Assembly: GCF_008298035.1 (NCBI RefSeq)
Contig: NZ_CP042910.1
Coordinates: forward strand, 7,130,001-7,194,000
Direction of reading: 5' to 3'
DNA length: 64,000 nucleotides
Origin: Gimesia maris
GTDB taxonomy: Bacteria; Planctomycetota; Planctomycetia; Planctomycetales; Planctomycetaceae
Positions 38,108 through 46,570 of the stretch are shown here, in pieces (the stretch's first letter is position 1; each line of letters begins with the position of its first letter). The translations under genes and the position numbers were made by a program. The notes below the pieces were generated by a model that saw only the letters and a program-made list of their open reading frames with translations, had not been told where the DNA came from and did no database searches.

Positions 38108-39736
38108 ATGAGAAAAAACTTTGAGCGGATCATTTTTGCTGTTTCCGTTTGTGTCTTAAGTGGTGTGCTGTTTATCCAGGGAATCCTGTATCTGAAGGAC
38201 CTGGGTCTGGTGGAAGGAAGTACTCCCGTCGCTCTCGCCTTCCCACAGGAGACACGCGCTATTGCTGCTGAGCCTGCGAATTCAGAAGCGGAGTTTCAGG
38301 AAGGTCATTTTCCGTCGGAAACGAATCTGGAGCCTGTAGAACTGGCACTGGCAGAAAGTGAAGATCTTGCAGGAGACTCTGCAGAACTGACGTCGGATGA
38401 TGCTACCGTCAATGGTCCGTTGTTACGAACTCCGGGTGCCATCAACAATGAGCTTTCAGAGGACATTGTAGAACAGAGTGATCCTGAGCCGCCGATGCTG
38501 GCAAAACCGATTCAGGATTTTCTGCAGACCCCGGGTCCTTTGATGCCCCCCTTGAATGCAGAACCTCTGGCCGATTCACAGAAACGCTCTGACGCGCGCG
38601 ATGATAAGATGACGCGTTCGATTATCCGCGAACATCTGCCCGAAGCAACGGACGAAGAATTACAGATCTGGTTTGAAGAGTTGCGGGGCGTGCCTCACAA
38701 GGTGGCCTCCGATTTACTTTCGATTCGTAAACTGCTGCAGCCCAAAGGGGCCATGCGCGGCATGCAGGACAAATGGGTGCAACTGGAGCCCAGCTTTGAA
38801 GTCGCCCTGCCTCAACAGCCCGTCTCTTCCACACAAAAAGTATTATCGGATCAGTCCGGGTTCATCGGGTTTTCATCCAAGGCGGACCGGGACGAACTGC
38901 AGCAGCGACTGCGACCAACGGTCGACGCATTGCGGCTTTCGCGTGATGTGATTGTGAATAATATCGCAAATGCCGGGACGATTGGATTTAAACGGCTGTA
39001 CGTGGAATTCGAATCGCTGCCTTATGAATATGTCAAAACGCCGGCGAGTGAAGAAGCGGAAACCGAACCGCCAATCGCGGTGGGCATGGGAAGCCAGGTT
39101 CTGCAGACGCGAATTTCTCAGACGAGTGGCGAACTGCTGAAGACGGGGCGTGAACTGGATATCGCCATCGAGGGGCAGGGCTTTCTGCAGGTTCGACTGG
39201 GAGAGACAACCGCCTTTACCCGCACAGGACGGCTGATATTTGATGAAGACCGTCGTTTATGCATTCGTGGTTCACAGCATAATTATCTGATCGTACCTGA
39301 AATCAAACTGCCGGCCGAAGCACATTCCATCCAGATTTCCGAATCGGGCATCGTGACCGCATTACTGGCAGACGTTGCGGAAGAAGTAACCGTAGGCGAA
39401 CTGCAAATCGCCTGTTTCACCGATCCTAGCGAGCTGTTTCCACGGGAGTCCTGTCTGTTTACGACCACGCCTCGCGCCGGTGCGGCGCGGGTACTGACGC
39501 CGGGTGCAAAGGGAGCAGGCCTGGTTCGATCTGGCGTGCTGGAAGCATCCAATGTCTCAATCACAGAAGAACTGGAGCAGCTGTCTCTGATCAAGCAGCG
39601 GCTGGATGCCTTGAAAACGGTTTACCTGACCGAGCCCGATGAACCGGTGCAGGCGGATCTGGGTCTGCCGGCAGAACGGATCGCCCGGCCGCAAGCTCAG
39701 CAGTTGCAGCAAGGCAATCGTTCGATCATCAAATGA
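38108..39736 (+). CDS. Membrane-anchored FlgG-like (flagellar basal-body rod) protein
   Basis: 542 residues from the ATG at 38108 (AAGGA 8 nt upstream); an alternative ATG at 38075 adds 11. Residues 1-30 hold one hydrophobic helix, then an acidic low-complexity linker (to about 160) and a small helical block near 185-235 (IIREHLPEATDEELQIWFEE). From about 270 the chain matches FlgG/FlgF: IVNNIANAGTIGFKRLYVEF (N-terminal rod motif), the TSGELLKTGRELDIAIEGQGFLQV region, and the C-terminal GVLEASNVSITEELEQL motif. No flagellar gene lies nearby. Rod proteins are normally secreted without a membrane anchor, so an inner-membrane-tethered form with a long linker is unusual. It may be a regulator, a specialised rod cap, or repurposed. 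Confidence 0.75.
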   Translation: MRKNFERIIFAVSVCVLSGVLFIQGILYLKDLGLVEGSTPVALAFPQETRAIAAEPANSEAEFQEGHFPSETNLEPVELALAESEDLAGDSAELTSDDATVNGPLLRTPGAINNELSEDIVEQSDPEPPMLAKPIQDFLQTPGPLMPPLNAEPLADSQKRSDARDDKMTRSIIREHLPEATDEELQIWFEELRGVPHKVASDLLSIRKLLQPKGAMRGMQDKWVQLEPSFEVALPQQPVSSTQKVLSDQSGFIGFSSKADRDELQQRLRPTVDALRLSRDVIVNNIANAGTIGFKRLYVEFESLPYEYVKTPASEEAETEPPIAVGMGSQVLQTRISQTSGELLKTGRELDIAIEGQGFLQVRLGETTAFTRTGRLIFDEDRRLCIRGSQHNYLIVPEIKLPAEAHSIQISESGIVTALLADVAEEVTVGELQIACFTDPSELFPRESCLFTTTPRAGAARVLTPGAKGAGLVRSGVLEASNVSITEELEQLSLIKQRLDALKTVYLTEPDEPVQADLGLPAERIARPQAQQLQQGNRSIIK

Positions 39737-39751
39737 ATGAGTCGTGCGTGT

Positions 39752-40198
39752 TCAAGGAAAGAGTTTCTTCAGAGTCTGATGCCTCTGGTAGAAACCTTCA
39801 TCAAACAGATCGAGCAGTTTTGATTCGGTAATCAGGAAACCGAGCAGGCCCCCCGGTGGCTCAAACTCCAGTCGATCGATGAGCGTGATCTGGTTTTCAC
39901 CGGCGGGTACGATGTGGTGTTCGTGGGTGTATGATTTCAGCGGACCCGAAATCTGCTTTTCGGTGAACAGCGTGGGTTCCTCGAACACGATGATTTCATG
40001 TGTCCCTTCCTGCACTTTGCCGAAGCCCTGAATCTGAAATTCCAGGATGGCGCCCTTGTACAATTTATCCGGTTTTTTCGTGAATGACAGGCCGGTATCA
40101 GGAGGGCTGATCTTCAGGATGTTTTCGGTATCAATCAGAAAATCAAACATTTCCTGCGGTGTGGCATTCAGTTGAACGCTGGCTTCAAAACTCGCCAT
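39752..40198 (-). CDS. SRPBCC-family protein (polyketide cyclase/START-like)
   Basis: 148 residues, no signal peptide. The helix-grip fold shows in ASVQLNATPQEMFDFLIDTEN at the N-terminus, strands around YKGAILEFQIQGFGKVQ, and LTQNTLID-like strands ending in the long C-terminal helix FDEGFYQRHQTLKKLF. This family binds a small hydrophobic ligand or, in some members, acts on it. Ligand and role are unknown. Converges with the FlgG-like gene and has no close co-directional partner. Confidence 0.78.
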   Translation of the reverse strand: MASFEASVQLNATPQEMFDFLIDTENILKISPPDTGLSFTKKPDKLYKGAILEFQIQGFGKVQEGTHEIIVFEEPTLFTEKQISGPLKSYTHEHHIVPAGENQITLIDRLEFEPPGGLLGFLITESKLLDLFDEGFYQRHQTLKKLFP

Positions 40199-40373
40199 GA
40201 GGTCTCTCTTTCGACATTCGACGCGGATAAATATACTCTATGACAGTCCGGAATTAAGAACGTGTCCTGATTCCGTGTGTATCCTAGCTGAATCGGGCTC
40301 GGATGACGAGTCCACACAAACAGAGAGTCCCTCATTTTCGCGAGGGCTGCTCGTGTCTTCAAGATAAAATATC

Positions 40374-41312
40374 ATGCAGTTTCCCCGGGAAATCCTACAA
40401 CAGTGCTGGTTTCTGGCTGGTCCCACCGCGTGTGGCAAGACTGAACTCAGCCTGCTGCTGGCAGAACATCTGAACGCCGAAATCCTGGCGATGGACTCGA
40501 TGTCGTTGTACCGAGGGATGGATATCGGGACCGCCAAAGCATCTGCTGCCGAGCGCGAACGGGTGCCCCACCATCTGCTGGATCTGATTGATCCCCATGA
40601 AAAATACAGTGTCGCAGAATACTTTACGGCGGCGGATGCATGCTGCCGTGATATCGTGGATCGGGGAAAAACACCTCTGTTTGTGGGCGGGACCGGTCTG
40701 TATCTGCGGGCGATTTTGCGGGGAGTGTTCAACGGGCCTTCCGCAGACTGGGATTATCGCAGCGAACTGGAGTCCTTCGCAGAGACAGAAGGGAATGCAG
40801 CCCTGCATCAGCGACTGGCGGCCGTCGATCCGGTTTCTGCAGAGAAATATCATTTCAATGATGTCCGCCGCGTCGCCCGCGCATTGGAAGTCTATCATGT
40901 GACCGGCGTCCCGCTTTCCTCTCAACATGCAGAAGATGTGCTGACTCCCGAGGAATGTCCGGCACACGTGTTCTGGTTACTGCCGGACCGGGAATGGTTG
41001 TATGACCGGATTAATCTGCGCGTCGATCTGATGCTGGAAGAGGGCTTGCTGGACGAAGTCAAACAGCTACTCGCCGCTGAAGTCCCCATGGGTCGTACGG
41101 CGCGGCAGGCACTGGGTTATAAAGAGCTGATCGATTACCTGGAAGGTGTGTGGTCCTGGGACCGGGCAGTCGAGATGCTGAAACAGCAGACGCGACGCTT
41201 CGCCAAACGCCAGCATACGTTCTTTCGCAACATCACCGAGTGCCGCGAAATCGATGTTCATCCTGAAGACAGCCCACAGGACCTGTTGCAGAAGATTCTG
41301 AAATACGAATGA
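40374..41312 (+). CDS. miaA: tRNA dimethylallyltransferase MiaA
   Basis: 312 residues. The P-loop GPTACGKTELSLLLAE, the DSMSLYRGMDIGTAKAS segment, GGTGLYLRAIL and the RQALGYKELIDYLEG helix are the core MiaA motifs. It transfers dimethylallyl from DMAPP to A37 of tRNAs reading U-starting codons, in the cytoplasm. The length is normal. Alone on its strand, with a repeat copy beginning seven bp past the stop codon. Confidence 0.94.
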   Translation: MQFPREILQQCWFLAGPTACGKTELSLLLAEHLNAEILAMDSMSLYRGMDIGTAKASAAERERVPHHLLDLIDPHEKYSVAEYFTAADACCRDIVDRGKTPLFVGGTGLYLRAILRGVFNGPSADWDYRSELESFAETEGNAALHQRLAAVDPVSAEKYHFNDVRRVARALEVYHVTGVPLSSQHAEDVLTPEECPAHVFWLLPDREWLYDRINLRVDLMLEEGLLDEVKQLLAAEVPMGRTARQALGYKELIDYLEGVWSWDRAVEMLKQQTRRFAKRQHTFFRNITECREIDVHPEDSPQDLLQKILKYE

Positions 41313-41319
41313 TTTTTTT

Positions 41320-41350
41320 CTACCACGAAAAGTACGAAACTACACGAAAA
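41320..41350 (+). repeat. ACCACGAAA repeat, forward, seven bp after miaA (copy R9)
   Basis: CTACCACGAAAAGTACGAAACTACACGAAAA, three ACGAAA boxes. Lacks the hairpin half. Forms an inverted pair with 41464-41497. Confidence 0.88.
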
Positions 41351-41463
41351 CCCGTTGGTAAGCTGAAAGAATCAAAGGTACTTTGATCTGGATCTGTTAT
41401 TTTTTCAACAGATTTTTTAAGAATCAACTTACGATTCATCTGAAAACCCAAAGATGCCAGTCT

Positions 41464-41497
41464 TAAATTTCGTGTGTTTTCGTGTCTTTCGTGGTAG
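41464..41497 (-). repeat. ACCACGAAA repeat, reverse, after GxxExxY gene (copy R10)
   Basis: Reverse copy ending four bp from the GxxExxY stop codon. With 41899-41930 it flanks that gene as an inverted repeat. Confidence 0.88.
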
Positions 41498-41501
41498 TAA
41501 A

Positions 41502-41879
41502 TCACAAAACAAATCGCTTCACAGTCGCTTTGGGATGCGAACCGAAGTTGACCAGTAGACCGAGTTTCAATTCGGTCGCTTTCAGATAGTTGAAAATCTG
41601 TGACTGATGTTCGATGGCGATTTCTTTGACTGCTTTGAGTTCGACAATGATGGAGTCATAACAGATGAGATCGGGCTGATACATCTGAGTCAGTGGCACG
41701 CCTTTGTACTTTAATTTTAATGTCGGATGAGGACGAAAAGGGATTTCCCGAGTCAGCAGTTCGCGTTCCAGGCACTCCTGGTAAACGGCTTCCAGAAAAC
41801 CGGAACCCAGTTCTCGGTACACCTCAAACACCGCTCCCTGGATGGCGTAACATTCCTGTTTGAACATCAGCTCCGGCAT
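41502..41879 (-). CDS. GxxExxY protein (PD-(D/E)XK-like)
   Basis: 125 residues when begun at the ATG at 41879 (MPELMFKQECYAIQGAVFEV). A longer frame would translate the flanking repeat. The name motif reads GFLEAVY in LGSGFLEAVYQECLE. A PD...ELK pattern (YQPDLICYDSIIVELKAV) matches the PD-(D/E)XK nuclease fold. The family is small, abundant in planctomycetes and of unproven function, often counted as a nuclease. Here it is enclosed by four repeat copies that form nested inverted repeats, with the nearest copies four bp from the stop and 20 bp from the start. This makes it a candidate partner of the repeat. Confidence 0.85.
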   Translation of the reverse strand: MPELMFKQECYAIQGAVFEVYRELGSGFLEAVYQECLERELLTREIPFRPHPTLKLKYKGVPLTQMYQPDLICYDSIIVELKAVKEIAIEHQSQIFNYLKATELKLGLLVNFGSHPKATVKRFVL

Positions 41880-41898
41880 AAAAGTTCTTTCTTTTTTT

Positions 41899-41930
41899 GC
41901 TACCACGAAAAGTACGAAAACACACGAAAA
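41899..41930 (+). repeat. ACCACGAAA repeat, forward, before GxxExxY start (copy R11)
   Basis: CTACCACGAAAAGTACGAAA... 20 bp upstream of the GxxExxY start codon. Pairs with R10 as inverted repeat around the gene. Confidence 0.88.
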
Positions 41931-42046
41931 ATTTCGTTGGTAGCCGGGAACACACAAAGTTGCTTCGAACTAAAAAATCTGTTTTTCCCTTTTACCTGAT
42001 AAGCTCACTCTTCTGCCTGATCTCATCGGCTTCGAATTATCATTCT

Positions 42047-42084
42047 TAAATTTCGTGTGTTTTCGTGTCTTTCGTGGTAGTAAA
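42047..42084 (-). repeat. ACCACGAAA repeat, reverse (copy R12)
   Basis: Reverse copy nearly identical to R10 through CTTAAATTTCGTGTG and the rest. Together with R11 it repeats the R9-R10 block (41320-41497) as a direct repeat of about 185 bp on the other side of the gene. Confidence 0.85.
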
Positions 42085-42346
42085 TCAAAAAACCGACACA
42101 TCTGTATAAACATACACAATCAAATATGTGCTTTCAATCAATGGTATCTGGTGACTGCGTTTTTGTGTTGCCGGTGAAAGGCTTTGGAACTTGTTTCCCC
42201 GGCAAGGTGGCTAAGTGGCGGGGAACTCTCTATAGTGTTCTGCAACGCTTTTGAGCTGATATAGTCTGCTGTTGAAGCTGGTGTTCGCGCCGGCGTTCAA
42301 CTGTTTCCATATTCACCAAGACTCCATTATTAATTGTGTGTGATCC
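42085..42346. other. Non-coding stretch before mqnD
   Basis: Together with 41880-42084 this makes 467 bp lacking a gene. Beyond the repeats I see no regulatory element of note. Confidence 0.4.
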
Positions 42347-43195
42347 ATGATGACAGATGAAAAAGTATTAATTCAGGTAGGCCACAGTCCCGATCCGGAC
42401 GATGCCTTTATGTTTCATGCTCTGGCCAACGACAAGATCGAAACTGGTAAGTATCGATTTACTCACGAGTTACAGGATATTGAATCGCTGAATCAGCGGG
42501 CCTTCAATGCCGAACTGGAGCTGACTGCTGTCAGCCTGCACGGTTATGCCTACCTGACAGATACCTATGCGATCTGTTCCTGTGGCGCCTCGATGGGGGA
42601 CAAATATGGTCCCATGGTTGTCGCCCGTGAAGAGTGGAGCATTGACGACCTGCGGGGCAAAAAAATTGCCATTCCCGGCAAGTTGACTACCGCGTTTCTG
42701 GCACTCAAATTACTGCTGGGCGATGACTTCGAATACGAAGAACATCCCTTCGATGAAATCCTGAACCTGGTCGAACAGGGCAAGTTCGATGCGGGTCTGA
42801 TCATCCATGAAGGCCAGCTGACATACGCTAATCAGGGATTGAAACTGGTCGTCGATCTGGGCGAGTGGTGGTACGAAGAAACCGGTCTGCCTCTGCCCCT
42901 CGGTGCAAATGCGATTCGCAAAGACATGGGCCAGGAGATGATGGAAGAAGTTACCGCCATCCTGAAACGCAGCATCGAATATGGCCTGGAACACCGGGGT
43001 GAAGCACTCGACCATGCTTTACAGTATGGTCGCGATCTGAACCGGGACAGCGCTGACAAATTTGTCGGCATGTATGTCAACGACTGGACGCTAGACTTCG
43101 GCGAAAAGGGACGGGAAGCCGTCGCGGAACTGCTGAAGCGGGGTTACGAAGCGGGCATCATCCCTAACCCGGTTAAACTGGAATTCATTGGTTAA
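42347..43195 (+). CDS. mqnD: 1,4-dihydroxy-6-naphthoate synthase MqnD
   Basis: 282 residues. The N-terminal SPDPDDAFMFHAL and the following LTAVSLHGYAYL with the GASMGDKYGPMVV loop match MqnD of the futalosine pathway, which turns cyclic dehypoxanthine futalosine into 1,4-dihydroxy-6-naphthoate on the way to menaquinone. The fold is a periplasmic-binding-protein-like two-lobe structure, but the protein is cytoplasmic. No other mqn genes lie in the window. Start is ATG 42347, with a second ATG three bases later. Heads a co-directional cluster with an SDR and nadB. Confidence 0.88.
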   Translation: MMTDEKVLIQVGHSPDPDDAFMFHALANDKIETGKYRFTHELQDIESLNQRAFNAELELTAVSLHGYAYLTDTYAICSCGASMGDKYGPMVVAREEWSIDDLRGKKIAIPGKLTTAFLALKLLLGDDFEYEEHPFDEILNLVEQGKFDAGLIIHEGQLTYANQGLKLVVDLGEWWYEETGLPLPLGANAIRKDMGQEMMEEVTAILKRSIEYGLEHRGEALDHALQYGRDLNRDSADKFVGMYVNDWTLDFGEKGREAVAELLKRGYEAGIIPNPVKLEFIG

Positions 43196-43268
43196 GACTT
43201 CGATGACAGTCTGCGAGAATCATCTTGCGGGCTGCCGTTGGTTCAAAATATAGAGAAGGTGGTATGTG

Positions 43269-44066
43269 ATGAGTCAATCCAGCTCATCCGGATATCTGCA
43301 GAGCCTGTTCGGCCTGTCGGGTAAAACTGCAGTGGTCATCGGTGGTACCGGCGTATTAGGTGGCGCCATCGCCGAGACTCTGGCACAGGCAGGCGCGCAT
43401 GTGGTAATCGTCGGCCGCAACGCAGAAAACGGAGCCGGCCGTGTCAAGATGATTGAAGAACTGCAGGGAACTGCGGAATTCTTCAAAGCCGATTCTACCA
43501 GCCGCGAGGACCTGGAAGCACTGGTCGCGCACCTGAAAAGCAACGACCGCACGACTGACATACTCGTCAACGGCGCGGGCATCAATGCAGCGACTCCATT
43601 CCTGGAAATCAGCGATGAAGAGTGGGAGCAGATCTTCCGCGTGAATCTGCTGAGTGTCAAAGTCGCCTGCCAGGTATTTGGTCAGTCGATGCTGGACAAC
43701 AATGTCGCGGGTTCGATTATCAACATCGCCTCCATGAGTGCTATCACGCCGCTGTCGCGCGTGTTTACGTATTCTGCTTCGAAAGCAGCGGTTTTGAATC
43801 TGACGCAGAACCTGGCCCGCGAATGGGCGGAGCGGAACATTCGCGTGAATGCCCTTTCCCCCGGCTTTTTTCCTGCAGAACAGAATCGAAAAGTGCTGAC
43901 ACCAGAGCGGGTTGCGAGTATTATGAATCATACGCCCGCCAATCGATTTGGTGCCCCGGAAGAACTGGCGGGGGCCGTGCTGCTGCTGGCAGCAGCCAAA
44001 GCCGGCAGTTTTGTGACGGGAACGAATGTCGCCGTCGATGGTGGATTTTCCTGCATGACTATCTGA
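43269..44066 (+). CDS. Short-chain dehydrogenase/reductase (SDR), first copy
   Basis: 265 residues from the ATG at 43269 (a GTG three bases earlier is possible; GAAGG is upstream). The Rossmann motif is VIGGTGVLGGAIAETLAQAG; the NAG motif reads VNGAGIN and the catalytic YxxxK is YSASKAA with serine in ASMSAITPL. C-terminal FVTGTNVAVDGGFSCMT is the SDR C-terminal form common in gluconate/mannonate or keto-acyl-type reductases. Cytoplasmic NAD(P)-dependent oxidoreductase; substrate unknown. It sits between mqnD and nadB with gaps of about 70 bp. Confidence 0.88.
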   Translation: MSQSSSSGYLQSLFGLSGKTAVVIGGTGVLGGAIAETLAQAGAHVVIVGRNAENGAGRVKMIEELQGTAEFFKADSTSREDLEALVAHLKSNDRTTDILVNGAGINAATPFLEISDEEWEQIFRVNLLSVKVACQVFGQSMLDNNVAGSIINIASMSAITPLSRVFTYSASKAAVLNLTQNLAREWAERNIRVNALSPGFFPAEQNRKVLTPERVASIMNHTPANRFGAPEELAGAVLLLAAAKAGSFVTGTNVAVDGGFSCMTI

Positions 44067-44134
44067 TTCTCTGTGAGGCGGGGCGGCTACTGAAGCCGCC
44101 GGTCTCGCAAAACGAGCTTAAGGAGCATTGAGAC

Positions 44135-45754
44135 TTGGATCCGATTTCCATTGAACCTGGTCAACGCTATCTTGCTCGTATCAACCCGAAACGCATTCCC
44201 CATATCTTCACCGATGTACTGATCATCGGCGGTGGGATCGCCGGTTCGCGGGCAGCGCTGGAGATTGATCCGCGGCTGGAAACGATCATCGTCAACAAAG
44301 GCAAAGTCTCGCAGTCAAACAGCGCCTACGCACAGGGTGGCATCGCAGGTGTGCTCGACCCGCTGGATAACATCACCAATCACATCCAGGATACCCTGGC
44401 AGCCGGCAAGGATCTCTGTGATCAGGATCTGGTGGAACATGTGTGCCGCGAGGCGCCACGACATATTCAGGAACTGGTGGAACTGGGAGCCGACTTTGAT
44501 ACCGAAGACGGCAAGATCGCACTCACCAAGGAGGGGGGACACAGTCATCGTCGCGTGGCGCATGCACTGGGCGATGCCACAGGCAAAGAACTGATGCGGG
44601 CGCTTGTCCTGGCGGTCAACAGTCGCCCTTCTCTACAGACCTGGACCAAAACGCCGACTATCGACCTGGTTACAGTCGAAGGGGAATGCCGGGGCGCGAT
44701 CATCTGGAACCGCTATCATGGCAAAACCCTGATCTGGGCCAAGCAGGTGATTTTAGCGACCGGGGGCGCAGGCTGTCTGTTTCGTGAAACGACCAATCCT
44801 CCCCTGGCGACCGGTGACGGACATGCTCTGGCGTTTCGCGCGGGAGCGCTGCTGCAGGACATGGAATTCATGCAGTTCCATCCCACCGTGCTCTACATTG
44901 CCGGCGGTGCCCGTTACCTGATTTCCGAAGCCGTACGTGGCGAAGGCGCTTATCTGCGAGACTGTAACGGCGTGCGGTTCATGTCCGATTATCATCCCGA
45001 TCTGGAACTGGCACACCGTGATATCGTGAGCCGGGCCATTACCGATCGCATGTTGAAAACCAGTCATTCCTGTGTGTACCTCGATTTGACCCACCTGGAG
45101 AAATCGCTGGTCAAAGAGCGATTCCCCAACATCAGCAAAGTCTGCGCGAGCTTTGGTCTGGATCTCTCGAAAGATCAGATCCCCGTTCGACCGGGTGCGC
45201 ACTATATGATTGGGGGCGTGAAGACCGATCTGCAGGCACGGACATCGGTGCCGAATCTGTGGGCGGCGGGGGAAGTGACTTCCACCGGACTGCACGGCAG
45301 CAATCGGCTGGCATCGAACAGTCTGCTGGAAGGTTTGATCTTTGGCGCAGCAGCGGGACGCGGTGCCTCGCAGGCGGCGTTGAACCAGCCGGACCAGTAT
45401 TCAGCATCCCTGCTGCCCGACTGGGATATTGAAAAACGTTCCGACGAAGATTTAAACAGCAAGGACCTGCGAAACTCACTGGCCAGCCTGATGTGGCGCG
45501 ACGTGGGCATCACCCGCAGTGCCGATTCATTAAAAAATGCGATGGACAAAGTCGATTTCTGGGACCGGTATGTTGTAGATCGTGAATTCAAAACGTTGAC
45601 CGGCTGGGAACTGCAGAACATGCTGCTGGTCTCGCAGTTGATGATCAAATCCGCGATTGAACGTCGGGAAAGCCGCGGCGTACATTTTCGCAGTGACTAC
45701 CCGGAAACCGATCCCGCGTTCCAGAAACATATTTCCGTCATCTCAAACCGTTGA
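44135..45754 (+). CDS. nadB: L-aspartate oxidase NadB
   Basis: 539 residues from a TTG start, chosen because AAGGAG lies nine nt upstream. FAD-binding GGGIAGSRAAL starts near residue 31; SNSAYAQGGIAGVLDP, HSHRRVAHALGDATG and GLHGSNRLASNSLLEGL are NadB motifs. It oxidises L-aspartate to iminoaspartate in the first step of de novo NAD synthesis, in the cytoplasm. The length matches the family. Neighbours: SDR genes on both sides, mqnD upstream; so two quinone/NAD cofactor enzymes share the cluster. Nothing unusual apart from the TTG start. Confidence 0.94.
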   Translation: MDPISIEPGQRYLARINPKRIPHIFTDVLIIGGGIAGSRAALEIDPRLETIIVNKGKVSQSNSAYAQGGIAGVLDPLDNITNHIQDTLAAGKDLCDQDLVEHVCREAPRHIQELVELGADFDTEDGKIALTKEGGHSHRRVAHALGDATGKELMRALVLAVNSRPSLQTWTKTPTIDLVTVEGECRGAIIWNRYHGKTLIWAKQVILATGGAGCLFRETTNPPLATGDGHALAFRAGALLQDMEFMQFHPTVLYIAGGARYLISEAVRGEGAYLRDCNGVRFMSDYHPDLELAHRDIVSRAITDRMLKTSHSCVYLDLTHLEKSLVKERFPNISKVCASFGLDLSKDQIPVRPGAHYMIGGVKTDLQARTSVPNLWAAGEVTSTGLHGSNRLASNSLLEGLIFGAAAGRGASQAALNQPDQYSASLLPDWDIEKRSDEDLNSKDLRNSLASLMWRDVGITRSADSLKNAMDKVDFWDRYVVDREFKTLTGWELQNMLLVSQLMIKSAIERRESRGVHFRSDYPETDPAFQKHISVISNR

Positions 45755-45780
45755 ACCACTTGTCTGAGGAAGGATGAGCC

Positions 45781-46554
45781 ATGCTGCCTGGTATCAAACT
45801 GTTCGATTTAACTGGTCGTGTCGCCATTATTACCGGAGGTTCCAAGGGTCTGGGTTCAGCGATGGCGGAAGGTCTGGCTTCAGCAGGCGCGAACTTACTG
45901 CTCACCAGTCGTAACCAGGATGAAGTTGAAGCGACGGCGGCTCAGATTCAAGCCGATTACGGGAACAAAGTAATCGGGATGGCCGCCGATGTGACCGATC
46001 CAGACCAGGTGACCGCCATGACCGAACGGGCGATTTCGGAGTTCGGCAAGATTGATATTCTGATCAATAACGCGGGCATCAATATTCGCGGTCCCATTGA
46101 TGACATCACCCTCGAAGAGTTTCAGGATGTCCAGAATGTGAATGTCACCGGCCCCTGGTTGTGCGTGCGTTCGGTGGTTCCACACATGAAGAAAGCCCAA
46201 TACGGAAAGATCATCAACCTGGCGAGTACGCTGGGGCTGGTGGGAATGTCCAACCGCACGCCATACACTTCCAGCAAAGGCGCCATGGTGCAGATGACGC
46301 GGGCACTGGGACTGGAACTGTGTGAATACGGAATCACCTGTAACGCGATCTGCCCGGGACCGTTTCTGACGCCCATGAATGAACCGTTTGCGGAAACCGA
46401 AGAGATCAAGAAATTCATCGTGGGCGCCGTCGCAATGAACCGCTGGGCACGGATGGAAGAGATCCAGGGTGCGGCAATCTTTCTGGCCAGCGATGCGTCC
46501 AGTTATATGACGGGCAGCATGGTCACCGTCGATGGCGGGTGGACTGCCCGCTGA
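45781..46554 (+). CDS. Short-chain dehydrogenase/reductase (SDR), second copy
   Basis: 257 residues; AAGGA six nt before the ATG. Rossmann TGGSKGLGSAMAEGLASAGA, INNAGINIRG and catalytic YTSSKGA with STLGLVGM are clear. The end SSYMTGSMVTVDGGW is typical of classical FabG-like SDRs. 26 bp after nadB and 16 bp before the LRR gene, so all three are likely on one transcript. It is related to, but not a near-duplicate of, the first SDR. Substrate unknown. Confidence 0.88.
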   Translation: MLPGIKLFDLTGRVAIITGGSKGLGSAMAEGLASAGANLLLTSRNQDEVEATAAQIQADYGNKVIGMAADVTDPDQVTAMTERAISEFGKIDILINNAGINIRGPIDDITLEEFQDVQNVNVTGPWLCVRSVVPHMKKAQYGKIINLASTLGLVGMSNRTPYTSSKGAMVQMTRALGLELCEYGITCNAICPGPFLTPMNEPFAETEEIKKFIVGAVAMNRWARMEEIQGAAIFLASDASSYMTGSMVTVDGGWTAR

Positions 46555-46570
46555 GTGAGTTGAGGTGTGA

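Noticed and set aside
41880-41957. N-terminal extension of the GxxExxY frame
   Set aside because: It translates the flanking repeat; the family start fits the ATG at 41879.
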